The notes under the pieces: model-generated
Databases searched by the model: none
What the model was told of the DNA's origin: nothing
The model's input: only the letters and a program-made list of their open reading frames with translations
Made by a program: the position numbers and the translations under genes
Shown: one piece after another, positions 47,215-58,762 of the stretch
How the letters are laid out: each line of letters starts with the position of its first letter
Numbering within the stretch: the first letter of the stretch is position 1
Assembly: GCA_029216955.1 (NCBI GenBank)
Contig: JANAVB010006998.1
Span: 496,001 to 560,000, forward strand
Origin: Iris pallida
Taxonomy: Eukaryota > Streptophyta > Magnoliopsida > Asparagales > Iridaceae
DNA: 64,000 bases
Direction: 5' to 3'

Positions 47215-48479
47215 TGATGGAACTGGGGATTCCCAGGACCCTTCCTTTGGTGTACATATTGATCGATAGAAAGTTGAACAGATCTAATACGTGTTCTAAC
47301 CCGTCATAGACGGAAACTAGGGTTCACGAATTATACCTGCAGTGGTAAGGAGACAAGTAATTCCTGGCAATCTCGAGCGGACGACCCCAATATCTTCTGT
47401 ACGTATTCCTTCCTCTAGTTGGACGTCGTGTGGGCGACGATCTCGCAACCTTTTCTTCTCTTTGGTAGCCCTCTCTTTCTCTCCTTACGTGAATCACGAA
47501 TTTAGAGAAAATTTCAGATTTATGATCAGTAATCTGGCGGCCAGAGAATAGAGGATAATATATGCTACGGTAGGGACCATGAGGAGAAATTAGGGTTAGG
47601 CCTCCTAACGGATCTGGATATCCCGTGTTCAGCCCGAACACACAATCCAGGTCCATTAACAATAGCTCGGTCCACTAATGAGCTATTGTTGCACTATCTC
47701 CCTAATCCCAAATTATGTTTGTGGGCTCCTTTTATTATATGCTCGTTTGGCTCCCCATGTTAAGATATCGTATGTTCGTCGATCAAATTAAGTTACTGAC
47801 AACTATATTGATTCGACATCTTTTATCCTTAAGTAGTACCGCTCAACTTTATTTGTCATGTCAGATATAATCCACCTGCAGGGTTTATATGATAATCCTT
47901 ATGATCTCCTTAAGAGGACATCATCAATCCGATGTATCGGGACATGGATTCCATTTATAATCAACAGCCCATCATACATACAATGTTATTACCCAATTCA
48001 TAGAGGTTGTTGATCCATAATGAATCTCACTCTTTTATGAGTCAAAATAATGCATACTGTATATACATGTCGTTATTATATCCGGATTAAAAGCACAAGC
48101 ATCCATAATAACAGAGGTGTTTGTTCTCTTATGTAGTCAGTACAAAGAGAACAACCTCAAGTGGTCCTGTTCAATACACACAAAGTGTACTAGTATAAAC
48201 CTATAGTCAAGATAGACTAATACCAGATTACACTACAACCTTTCTAATAGATTGTCCAAGTCCATCTAGGTTGTGAACAATTTATATACTCCATAGGAAA
48301 CTGATAATATGATCTTCTGTGTAACACCACACGCCATATTATCTACAATATAGAATATCAGACATTTGTATTAACACTTGTAACAAATACAATATGCAAA
48401 CATTTGCCCATATGATTCTCATTCAAATTTAAGGAAATAAGGTTACTACAAAAGTGATGCTTTTAGTATAACCCTAACA
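47215..48479 (-). repeat. Left LTR of H (its 3' LTR)
   Basis: 1265 bp from TGATGGAACTGG to CCCTAACA on the plus strand, collinear with 55085-56349. It begins immediately after the TSD GAGGC inside the integrase region of A. The ORFs at 47324-47662 and 47342-47551 inside it have no recognisable domain. Confidence 0.93.
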
Positions 48480-48492
48480 ATCTCACACTTAT
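48480..48492 (-). other. Polypurine tract of H
   Basis: The minus strand reads AAGTGTGAGATTG into TGTTAGGG, a purine-rich tract in the position of a PPT. It supports minus orientation with the left LTR as 3' LTR. Confidence 0.55.
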
Positions 48493-48541
48493 ACTCAAAG
48501 CATTGCTTTTCAGTATACTGTTACAAATCTTCCACTTATAC

Positions 48542-49147
48542 TTAAAGCCATGCTGCTACACATCTGACTCCCATTCCCTCAACATGACTGTCAAAAGCCT
48601 TAGCTGGTAAGCTCTTTCTAAAGGGATCAGCTAGGTTGTCGGCTGATGCTATCTTGATCACAGCAACTTTTTCTTTCTTTACGAAATCTCGTATCAGGTG
48701 GTACTTACGCTCAATGTGTTTGCCTGTCTTATGGGCTCGTGGTTCCTTCGAGTTTGCAACTGCACCACTATTATCACAATAAAGTGTAATAGACTTAGGC
48801 AAACTAGGTACCACATCCAAGTCCAACAGAAAGTTTCTGAGCCAAACTACTTCTTTGGCTACCTCAGAGGCTGCCATATATTCGGCTTCCATGGTGGAAT
48901 CAGCAATACATTTTTGTTTGATACTCCTCCACACAATGGCTCCACCTCCCAAAGTAAACACATAACCTGAGGTAGATTTCCTGGAATCCCTATCTGACAG
49001 AAAATCTGAGTCTTTATACCCCAAGGGAACTAAACTATCTGCCTGGTAAACTAGCATATACTCTTTAGTCCTTTTCAGGTACTTCATAATATGCTTTACG
49101 GTAGTCCGGTGCTCTTGTCCTGGGTTAGACTGATATCTGCTGTCCAT
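48542..49147 (-). pseudogene. Copia RT/RNase H C-terminal end (element H)
   Basis: 201 codons on the minus strand: SRYQSNPGQEHRTTVKHIMK, then YKDSDFLSDRDSRKSTSGYV, QKCIADSTMEAEYMAASEVA, LYCDNSGAVANSKEPRAHKT, GKHIERKYHLIRDFV and NLADPFRKSLPAKAF. This is the RNase H end of a Ty1/copia polyprotein, with D-E-D residues (KDSDF, MEAEYMA, CDNSGA). The N-terminal part of RT is missing because G begins at 49150. The starting ATG is fortuitous. Confidence 0.92.
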
Positions 49148-49149
49148 GC

Positions 49150-52100
49150 TGTAACACCCAGTTTTCCAGATGATGGTAATTTTGAAATTTTGTAATTATA
49201 ATTATTAATTATTGATATTTATTTCACATTATGATTTTTGTTGATTTTTAATTATTTTTAAACTATTTAAAAACTGCTTTAAGTTATGGCTTGTGATTTT
49301 GAGGTCTTGCTAGTGTAACCTGAGAGACTGCCTGACCTAGAGCCTGACCATGTCATTAGGATGATTTAATTATCATTTTTAGCCTAGGAGTATTTTGGTC
49401 ATTTGGCCTCTTTGAATTATTTCATGATTTATTGCAATGGTGATTATTGATTTTGACTTTTGACTAGCTGCGACTTAAGAGACTGTCCTAGATTTGACTT
49501 TGACTTGGTGACCTAGTTAACATGTTATGGACCCTAGTTTAACTTAAGTCAACTCAAGTTAGGACACTTAGGATCAAGTTTTGAGTAGGAGGATTGGTGA
49601 ATTGGTCCATAGGCTTGAGACCTAGAAATTGGTTCCATGACTAGGTAAAACCTTTTAAATTGCATTATTATTTTGATTTCTTTGCATATTAGGCTAGGTT
49701 TAGGTGTCCCCTAGCTGTACCTCGAATTTGGGTGTATTTCGTGTCCGTTTGGTGTCCGTATCGGACACGTATCATAGTGTATGTTAGGTGTTCGACGAAA
49801 TGCCTCAACCAACATTTTGTTCTAATTTTTGAAATGTTTTTGAATGGAATCCTAGCTCTAGGGCTTGCTTAGTGATTTGTGTTGTTATTTCCTGATTTTG
49901 GTGTCGTGTCGTGTCCACACGGGGACACGAACACGCGGGGACTGAACCGTACACAGTGCCCTGCTGCTCGGGCATTGTAGCGGATATGACACTGCACGTC
50001 TTAACACGAAACTTTGGGTGCACCTAGGATACATGACTGATACATCACAGACAAAATTTTAGGCCAAATGGTCGAAGGGTTTGGGAGAAATCCCACCCGC
50101 ACGGATTTTGCAAAGGCACGTACGCACGCAGGAAACGCGGCTGATACGCATCTCGTACGTGCGACACGCCCCACGTGGACACATTGCAGGACCCTAAACA
50201 CCTAGCCCTACACTAGGCGAATCTCTGTGCACGAGCACGAGACACGTGTCGCCTTGTGTCGAGAGCACGAGGGCTCGACACGGCTGCACGAGGCCCATGT
50301 TACACTGTTTCCTGACACAATATTTTGTTAGTTTGACACGATTGTGTCCACTTCGTGGACACATATAGGCTTGTGGGGACACGTGCACATGTGTTTGATA
50401 TTTACCAACCTATTAATTGTGATTTAACTGTTAATTTCTAATTCGAAATAGGAAATCCTAATTTTCTGATACCAAGAACTGGTGATTTAAATTCCTGAAT
50501 TCTTCCAATGTGTAAACTGTTTTGTATGATCATTTGAGTGTGGGCTCACCAGTACAAGCCTGGGAATTAACTTCAATGATTAGGATTGTGATTTGTATGG
50601 AATTTCAGTTCGAAATTACATTTTGGGATATTCGAAATGGTTTTCTATTTTGAACTGTTAATATACACTGAGTATAGGTTTAAATTAGATTCCTGAGATT
50701 TCTGAGATACATTGATTTGATACACACCCACAAGTTACAAAATCTGAGAATCTATTACACATTCATGTATGCACATTATCCACATCACTGATTCCATTCC
50801 TGTATACACACACAATGCCACACAAGCTTTATAAAATCTGAAAACCCTCTCTCCTAAACTGTCAATTGACAATGTGCACTGTTCCTCATTCCTAATTTTT
50901 AATATCCTGTTAAACTGAAATCAAATGTTGTTTGCCATGATTCAAATCACCATGTTAAGTCATGTCCATGTGCATTGGGTTTTCGAGTGGTTTTGGGCTA
51001 AATGTTTGCTGAGAACCCTGTTTGAACTGTTATTACTAAACTTTCCTGAGATTCAATCAGTCACACACACTCATTGCATTGGTCACATTGCACTCACTAA
51101 CACACTCTCCTCACTCATTTTCACCTCTGAACTGAGACACAAATTGACACACAATGTTCACACACACTGAGACACATGACCACACATGGTCTTAACTGTT
51201 ACACACCAGTACACACACATTGATCCTTAAACTGAGATTGGGTTGGATGCCTGAGTTGAATTTCAAGTAAGCCTGAGATTTGTTTGATGTTGAAACTAAG
51301 TTTTGGATGGAGTTTGGTTTTACCTTGATTCTCAGGTTTTATAGCATTTGTTTGGGATACATAATAGTGTTTTCTCAGGTTTTGGCATTCCCAGTTGGAG
51401 TGGTTAGGAAGACTTAAACCCAGCCCCATTCATAATTTCTTGTATCAGAATTTTGATAGGAGAGAGTCCCTGTCCAGGTGGGTTTGTATCATAGGTTTAG
51501 GCAAGTAGCAGTAGAAGGCAGCAGTGGGCATTACAATGCATTGCCTTGGCTTGCCTGGCTTTTTATTTGCAGCATTGTATTGCTTTGCAGTGGCATTGCA
51601 GCAGCATTAGCACAGCAGCAGTAGGCAACAGCAGTTGCTCAGCAACTGCACACAGCCGGCAGTAGCAGCAGCTGTTCTGCTGCACTAGGCAGCAGGGGAT
51701 CCTTCCCTTGTAGGAAGTTGAGGTTTTGGCATGTGGTCAGTTAGATGGAGGAAAGTGGTGCCAATGTGTGAGAGTTAAGTGTTATATGTATATGCATATA
51801 TGTGTGTCTTGATAGTGTTATTTATGTGTATATAAGGGGAGGAGTGATAACAGTAAGAGGAGAAGAAAATCAATGAGAAACTCTTATAGGATATAGTATG
51901 ATAGTGTATAGAATAATAGTCTATTTTATATGTTCAGTCCTCTTTGTTATAGGATACCAATCACATATCTATTTACCTTCTTATTTGTACCAGTTAGGTT
52001 TGTTCAATCTAAACCCATTGTATCAGTCCATAGAGAGGATGTGACTAGTAGTAGTGTAGGATACTATGGTTCCAACTGTCCACCCTCATGATCAGTGGTA

Positions 52101-54017
52101 TATTTTGTTCAGGTTTTGTTTCAATCTTCATTTCATCTTGATTAGTTCAGCCCTAACATTAAGGTATTTGTCCCATTCTTGCCTACATGTATACTTGGTA
52201 TATATATACATATATAGACAGTTGATAAGGGTTTGGGTAATACATATGTTTATCTAATAGATATAATATAGAGTATGTAGTATAGGTTTATATTTGAATC
52301 TAGGTTTAAGGTTTGGTTGATACCACCTTGTCACTAACACTCAATAGTCTAAACTAGCAAAACCTTAATTTAGGATAATTGAACCAAGTTGGACCTAGTT
52401 TGACCATATTGACTAGTCTGACCATTATTGACTAAACTCTAGATAACTTGACTAGTTTGGCTAGAATGTTTGACCAAGAGTTGACTTTAACCTAGATTAG
52501 ACTTGTTTAACCTTGTTTGACCTTGTATGACTTAGTTTAACTTCTTGTGACCTAATATGACTTGATTTGACTTAGTTTGACTGTAGAGTTGACCAAGTTT
52601 GACTTTGACCTAGATTGGCCTAGAAATCATGTAGATTGCATCATAAATATCATTTACCTATTTTAAACACATTATAACCTGTACTGCTCTATTTAGGACA
52701 TTGTGACTCAGGTGCAGACATCTGACATTACACTACTCTTTTCAGAGTATCAGGCGAGTACATTCTCTGATAGTTCTCTCATTTACTTGTCAATTACTGT
52801 ACTTCAGTTCTAGTTAGTTGTATGCGATTCTCTGTTACAACATGTATGGATGTTCTGGATTCATTTATACGACACACATTTATTTTTGGCCTCTATTACT
52901 GGTATCATCATTTCTGGCTTCTATTACTGGAATCCCCTACTGGAATCACCCTGGAATCATTTACTGGTATCATTATATTTTGGCTGGACTCATCTTGAAT
53001 TCATTGTGTCGGATTTCTGTATTCACTTGCTGGGAGGGAAATACTAGAGTAAGACATGTAGACATACCCCATTTCTGGAATCACCCTATGCTGGAATCAA
53101 ACTGGAATGATAGCCATCTCACACCCGGCCAGGTGTGTGATGTGCCGGATTACCTATAGCTGTTTACTATGTTCGATCTCAGTATTTTAAAAACACTGCT
53201 AGAGTATAGGCTAGACTCACCCTGGAATCATTGATCACTATGACTGGAATCGTCCCTTACTGGATTCATCTTGTATTAGATTCATCTTGTACTGGACTTA
53301 CATTAGAGTTACACTTGTCTACATTGCTGTCTGGACTTTATATCATATTACCCTGGTTCAGCTAGTTCTATTTTTACAGTCTTCATTGCTATGATTCTCC
53401 TCTTGTTTAGTTATTTACTTTCCTTGCACTTTATCTGTCTTTCTTACCATCACCTGAATATAAACTGCCACATTCATCAATACAACTGTCTATAACTGCT
53501 GTATAGTTCTCTGTCATTTACTTGGGTTTTCTAGATGAGATTGTGCTCGTTCCTGTCCTGACTGGACCTGTTGAAATTTTACAAATGATTGCCCTGAGGA
53601 CACATGCCCTACGTATTATGGACCCTGAGACGGGATGGCTATCTTGGGCCCCGACACTCGGAGTGATCGGATTTAGTTTAGTAGAGTTGCATTTGTTTTA
53701 TTTAGAGCTTGTTGTATAGAATTGAGTTTTGAGATGTATCTGAGATTGTTCGAGATGTTGTTATTATTTCAGTAGTTATTGTTGTCTTCAATTTCTTAGT
53801 CATATTTCTGTGTTATCTTACCGTGCTTAGACTGTGATTGAGTTACACCATATCTTATACTTGTCCTCCGTTCGGAGTTGATCATGATGAGTACATTATA
53901 TACTGCATGAGTTGATGGTTAGTTAGAGACTTAGAACAACGTTCTACCGCCGACACTGCGGCGTAGGCTGGGCGCTGTTACGTACTCGTACCCTCACAGT
54001 GGGTGCGGGTCGTGACA
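49150..54017 (+). repeat. Long LTR of element G (4868 bp)
   Basis: TGTAACACCC at 49150 to GTGCGGGTCGTGACA at 54017. It is collinear with the 5' LTR of A but longer. Inside are a GACACG/CGTGTC-rich CpG patch (49735-50400), a GCAGCA-rich stretch (51530-51700), a TTGAC-rich patch (52380-52625), and a 'tactggaatca' repeat region (52900-53290) absent from A. There is no credible gene; the open frames at 52818-53159 and 53522-53719 have no recognisable domain. Confidence 0.85.
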
Positions 54018-54026
54018 CATTTTTAG

Positions 54027-54042
54027 TGGTGGCCCATGCAAG
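54027..54042 (+). other. Primer-binding site of element G
   Basis: TGGTGGCCCATGCAAG, nine bases after the LTR end. It has one change from the A and C sites near its 3' end. Confidence 0.65.
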
Positions 54043-54850
54043 TCGAGAGTCGCGTTATTGCAATATCGTGGTAGTACGACGACTTAGTTGTACTGCGCGA
54101 GCCTGCGATAGGATTGAGAGATAGGCTTTAACGGAGAGGTACTCAATCACAGTTAGGACTACTTGAGAAGATTCCTGGGATGACCCTTGAGAATCTCATT
54201 ATGAACTTCAATTTGAAAATCTTTTTTCTCTTGTTTTGATTCACCCTCACTCCTTGATGTTTAAAGGATCTTAGACTATTAACTTCCTTCATCGTTATCC
54301 TTACTTATTTTTGTCTATCTTATGTTGCTAATTTAGCAGCAGTTTTGCAAGCTTATCTTATTCGAGCTTGATCATGACATATTTTATTGGGGGCTGGCAC
54401 CCACTAACATATTGTCTAATCAGAACCGGTGCATGATGGTCTGATCAACCTATTGCACCTTGGTTCGCTTTTCATATGTTATTCTATGTGGAGGAAGACA
54501 TAGTTAAATTTGCCCTAGAGTCTCATCCACGACAGCTTTGGCAATTCTCTTTTGAATTATTTCCATCGCCTATGAACTACGTATTGTACTTAATAACATC
54601 GCCTTTGAACTCTTTACTGTTTTGCCTTTCACATATTTCAGATAGAAAAGGCACTGTACTTGATAGATCAACCCAAGGTATCATGTTTAGTTTCCCTATC
54701 CAAAGGAAGAAATTGCCTTATTTTAAGGTTTTGGCTGTCGATTCCTTCATCGAAAATCATCTGTCTGCCTCTGGACTGCTTAAAACCAGCATCTCGTCCG
54801 ACGTCAGAAACAGCCACCACCGCCATCACGATTGATCAAAAATAATTAAA
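54043..54850 (+). other. Interior remnant of element G
   Basis: Includes an ORF of 119 codons (54476-54835, MLFYVEEDIVKFALESHPRQ...). It has no domain I recognise and is matched at DNA level, but not as an open frame, by the minus strand of 22930-23250 in C. It is treated as a non-coding interior. Confidence 0.5.
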
Positions 54851-55084
54851 ATTACATCAATCCTATGCCTTCCGAAGGAGTTCACATAATCTAGATTACA
54901 AAATTAAAATAATAAGCACGATCAACCCTCGTGATTTTAATTACATCCACAGCAACAACAACATCCACGACATGTCCGTGGTTTAAACAACACAATCAAA
55001 AACATGCATTGGACCATAATAGTTGGATCTAAGATGCCTGTAAACTGAGTTAGAACAGATCTACATCTACCGACTATTACACAG
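54851..55084 (-). other. 5' leader remnant of element H
   Basis: On the minus strand this follows the 5' LTR of H. The usual copia PBS (TGGTATCAGAGC-like) is not visible; the bases after the LTR end read CTGTGTAATAGTCGGTAGAT. No ORF is present. Confidence 0.4.
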
Positions 55085-56349
55085 TGCAGGAACTGGGGAT
55101 TCCCAGGACCCTTCCTTTGGTGTGCGTATTGATCGATAGAAAGTTGAACAGATCTAATACGTGTTCTAACCCTTCATAGGAGGAAACTAGGGTTCACGAA
55201 TTATACCTGCAGCGGAAAGGAGACAAGTAATTCCTGGCAATCTCGAGCGGACGACCCCAAGATCTTCTCCACGTATTCCTTCCTAGAGTTGGACGTCGTA
55301 TGGGCGATGATCTCCCAACCTTTTCTTCTCTTTGGCAGCCCTCTCTTTCTCTCCTTACGTGAATCACGAATTTAGAGAAAATTTCCGATTTATGATCAGT
55401 AATCTGGCGGCCAGAGAATAGAAGATATATAGGCTACGGCAGGGATCATGAGGAGAAATTAGGATTAGGCCTCCTAACGGATCTGGATATCCCATGTTCA
55501 GCCCGAACACACAATCCAGGCCCATTAACAATAGCTCGGTCCACTAATGAGCTATTGTTGCACTACCTCCCTAATCCCAAATTATGATTTTGTGCTCCTT
55601 TTATTATATGCTCGTTTGGCTCCCCATGTTAAGATATCGTATGTCCGTCGATCAAATTAAGTTACTGACAACTATATTGATTTGGCATCTTTTATCCTTA
55701 AGTAGTACCGCTCAACTTTATTTATCATGTCGGATATAATCCACCTGCAGGGTTTACATGACAATCCTTATGAGCTCCTTAAGTGGACATCATCAACCCG
55801 ATGTATCGGGACATGGATTCCATTTATAATCAACAGCCCATCATACATACAATGTTATTACCCAATTCATAGAGGTTGTTGATCCATAAATCTCACTTTT
55901 ATAAGTCAAAGTAATGCACACTGTATATACATGTCCGTTATTATATCCTGATTAAGAGCACAAGCATCAATAATAACAGAGGTGTTTGTTCTCTTATGTA
56001 GTCAGTACAAAGAAAGAACAACCTCAAGTGGTCCTGTTCAATACACACAAAGTGTACTAGTATAAACCTATAGTCAAGATAGACTAATACCAGATTACAC
56101 TACAACCTTTCTAATAGATTGTCCAAGTCCATCTAGGTTGTGAACTATTTATATACTCCATAGGAAACTGATAATATGATCTTCTGTGTGACACCACACA
56201 CCATATTATCTATAATATAGAATATCAGACATTTGCATTAACACTTGCAACAAATACAATATGCAAACATTTGCCTATATGATTCTCATTCAAAATTTAA
56301 GGAAATAAGGTTACTACAAAAGTGATGCTTTTAGTATATAACCCTAACA
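55085..56349 (-). repeat. Right LTR of H (its 5' LTR)
   Basis: 1265 bp from TGCAGGAACTGG to CCCTAACA on plus. It differs from the left copy by scattered substitutions and a few compensating 1-4-base indels (for example 'aatgaatctcactctttatgag' there against a shorter form here near 55890). Confidence 0.93.
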
Positions 56350-57235
56350 GAGGCACGGTTCCAGGTTATGTGTGCCTAGTGGGGAGCTCAGAGAGCAGAT
56401 CATGCCGGAGGCTCACAGATCGCAGTACTCTATACATCCTGGTGCCAACAAGATGTACAGGGATTGCGAGAGCATGTATGGTGGTACGAAATAAAGCAGG
56501 AGGTAGCCCACTTCGTAGCTAGATGCTTGGTCTGTCAGCATGTCAAGGCAGAGAGGTAGAGGCCCGGAGGATTATTGCAGCCGTTGTCCATTCCAGAGTG
56601 GAAGTGGGAGCATATCACCATAGATTTCGTATCTGGGTTACCGCGTACACCAGGAGGGAAAGACGCGATTTGGGTCATCGTTGACAGGTTGACCAAATTG
56701 GCCCACTTCTTGCCATTCAAGGTGGGTACGTCTACAGAGAGGCTTACAGAGTTATACATGCGACAGATAGTCAGGATTCACGGAGTTTTCGTCAGCATTA
56801 TCTCAGATCGGGATAGTCGTTTTACTTTCCATTTCTGGAGGAGTCTGCAGACTAGTTTGGGCACTCAGCTCAAGTTTAGTACTGCATACCACCCCAAGAC
56901 GGACGGACAGTCAGAGAGGACTATTCAGATGCTTGAGATGTCACCTACATTTGGTAGAGTTTGGAGGTTCCTGGGAGGATCATCTACATTTGGTAGAGTT
57001 TGCTTACAACAACAGTTATCAGGCCAGCATTGAGATGTCACCTTTCGAGGCTCTGTACGGGCGTAGGTGTCGTACACCCTTATCTTGGGATGATGTTGGA
57101 GAGCGAGCTTTACTGGGACCAGAGATGGTTGTTGACGCAGCCGTGAAGGTGAAGCTCATCAGGGACAGACTTCGCGTGGCACAGGACAGACATCGGCACT
57201 GGGCCGATAGCCACCGGAGGTCGTTGGAGTTTGAG
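56350..57235 (+). pseudogene. Element A integrase (zinc finger and DDE core)
   Basis: Picks up right after H: SGELREQIMPEAHRSQYSIH and PGANKMYRD are the HH half of the HHCC finger. A one-base deletion near 56480 shifts the frame, then CLVCQHVK gives the CC half. A TAG near 56560 follows. The core shows all three acidic residues: [23 protein letters not shown] and [12 protein letters not shown] small rearrangement at 56940-57002 with a repeated 19-mer changes frame again; [20 protein letters not shown] follows. The last codon before the predicted intron is GAG at 57233-57235. Confidence 0.9.
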
Positions 57236-57333
57236 GTACAGATTTAGAGATAGGATTAGAAGTAGGTTGTATTTTGATTTGTTTGATTGATCGTATTTGA
57301 TTTTTAGTAACTTGAGACCTTGCTTGTGTTTAG
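57236..57333 (+). other. Predicted 98-nt intron in element A pol
   Basis: The protein frame reads ...LEFE up to 57235, then meets stops, and resumes at 57334 with [14 protein letters not shown], exactly where other chromovirus integrases read 'LEFEvGD.VFL'. The intervening sequence begins GTACAG and ends TGTTTAG, is AT-rich, and is phase 0. This fits a spliceosomal intron better than a random insertion. Confidence 0.6.
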
Positions 57334-57651
57334 GTTGGAGACATAGTTTTTCTGCGGATATCTTCGACTCGTGGTACGATACATTTTGGTGGAGGAGGGA
57401 AGCTTAGCCCGCGCTTCATCGGACCATTTGTGATCAGCGGGAGAGTCGGTGATGTGGCTTACAGGCTAGACTTGCCACCTGCACTAGTAGGGGTCCACAA
57501 CGTATTTCACATATCACAGTTGAGACGGTACGTGGCTGACCCTAGCCATGTGCTCGATCATTCGGAGATTAAGGTTGGACCTACTCTCAGTTATCCAGAG
57601 CAGCCTGTGGAGATTCTGGATCGCCGTAAGAAGGTGCTGAGAAACCAGGTG
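57334..57651 (+). pseudogene. Element A integrase C-terminus and chromodomain linker
   Basis: Reads [20 protein letters not shown], then the GPF/GPY-like segment [20 protein letters not shown], then [20 protein letters not shown] and [20 protein letters not shown]. This is the module that precedes and enters the chromodomain in Tekay-type elements. It is cut by the LTR of element D at 57652. The rest of the chromodomain, the 3' LTR and the end of A lie to the right of D, outside the window. The block itself is open in frame. Confidence 0.85.
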
Positions 57652-58762
57652 TGTTTCACTTAACAAAAATGCCAAACAAAAGTTGGATTTTGAAACTAAA
57701 ACAAAAAAAAAAGAAGTACAAGAAGTACAAATTTGATTCTGGAAAAGTATTGCTATGGAAGTCTGATCTGTAAATGATCACTTTGTTCCTTGGACCATAT
57801 GATGATGATGAAGATCACTGCTTGAAGTAGAACAACTCGAAAGAACTAAGTCACCAGAAAGGTATCGACGTACTTGGGCACTGATGGCGAGGCCGAATGC
57901 TTTCCTGCTTTGCTTCACTCTGTTCTGAAAGAAAAGTTGAAGAAGAATGCTCTGTAGAATCAAAATCTTGAAGTCTGATCTCTGTATTCTCTCCTGTCTC
58001 TCTGTGTGTCTCCTCTTGTTATGAGAAAATAAGTCTATTTATAGACTTGGGCTCTTGTGCGTAAAAACTCAGCAAAAGTTCCATCTTTATGCTAACAACT
58101 GCCACCCATGATCGAAGCCATCCTCTGCATATGTTGACGTGTGTCCCATCACTTCAGTAAGGATAGGATGCATGTACACACGTTCTTCGAAAAGAGTGGC
58201 ATGAAAGCCACGTAAGCAAACTACGTTCCAAACTGGTGGAGGAGAATAGGGCGTAAAAATTGCCTAATGTGCTCTGAGCGTAAAGCAGTAGATTTGGCGT
58301 AAAATAGCCTTGACATAGACTTCCCGCGTAAAGTGGTTATTAAATAACCTTGAGCGTAAAAGCAGCTCAAATAGACTTTACGCACACGTCGACTGTTGAG
58401 CGTAAAGGCTCGTATAATCTTCGTGCGTAAAAGAAGCCGTAGTGTGAGCGTAAAGTAGCTCAATCCACACACTAAACGACAATATTGGTCTCTGTGTAAA
58501 GATAAATCCCTTTGTGATATATGCCATCATTAATATCTTCATGTCAGAGTTTGCATTAAATGCAAGACTTGACAGCTTTGTCCAGCGTAAAAGTGGCTAG
58601 CTTGTCCTGGGCGTAAAACGATGGATGTAGATCCGAGCGTAAAATAACCAGTCTGCTTCAGGCGTAAAGTGATTAGCCTATCCTTGGCATAAAGGGGATC
58701 AATTTGAGTAGACTGATCTATCACTTTGACCCTTCTTGTGAAGCACTTTTTACGCTCCTACA
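57652..58762 (-). repeat. LTR 1 of D/E
   Basis: 1111 bp, TGTTTCACTT to CTCCTACA on the plus strand. A minus-strand TATA box is at 58035-58044. It holds about 15 copies of the word GCGTAAA (either strand), mostly in 58060-58760. It interrupts the chromodomain region of A; the five bases before it are AGGTG, a possible TSD whose partner lies outside the window. Confidence 0.92.

Larger units (their letters stand above)
49150..54850 (+). mobile_element. Element G: Tekay-type LTR plus partial interior inside H
   Basis: A full LTR (49150-54017) with PBS and about 0.8 kb of interior, in plus orientation. The second LTR is missing, and on the right the sequence passes into the copia leader before the H LTR at 55085. 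It is likely that one deletion removed the 3' end of G together with most of the H interior. The interior aligns with element C (minus) rather than with gag of A, so G belonged to the non-coding type. Confidence 0.75.
47215..56349 (-). mobile_element. Element H: Ty1/copia element, pol mostly lost, carrying G
   Basis: Two LTRs of exactly 1265 bp (47215-48479 and 55085-56349) are flanked by GAGGC at 47210-47214 and 56350-56354. The minus-strand LTR starts TGTTAGGGTTATA and ends CCAGTTCC(ATC/TGC)A. Next to the left LTR is a copia RNase H end (minus). The gag, protease, integrase and most of RT are gone; in their place sits G (49150 to about 54850). The LTR pair differs at only a few positions, so insertion is fairly recent. 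Confidence 0.92.
4160..57651 (+). mobile_element. Element A: Tekay/Del-like Ty3/gypsy chromovirus, split by four insertions
   Basis: The order 5' LTR, PBS, gag, CCHC, protease, RT, RNase H, integrase, chromodomain-linker is that of a chromovirus. The coding blocks are 8414-9074, 27921-29558, 46135-47214 and 56350-57651. When C (TSD GGGAG), B (TSD GCAGT) and H (TSD GAGGC) are skipped, codons continue in frame at each joint, which proves the blocks are one element. The 5' LTR lacks roughly its first 240 bp compared with the related LTR of G. The 3' part is cut by element D at 57652 and lies outside the window. Several nonsense codons, small indels and an altered RT active site show it is inactive. 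Confidence 0.9.

Noticed and set aside
54476..54835. 119-codon ORF in element G
   Set aside because: Considered as a possible gene since C has related DNA, but the C copy is not open in that frame and no domain is recognisable.
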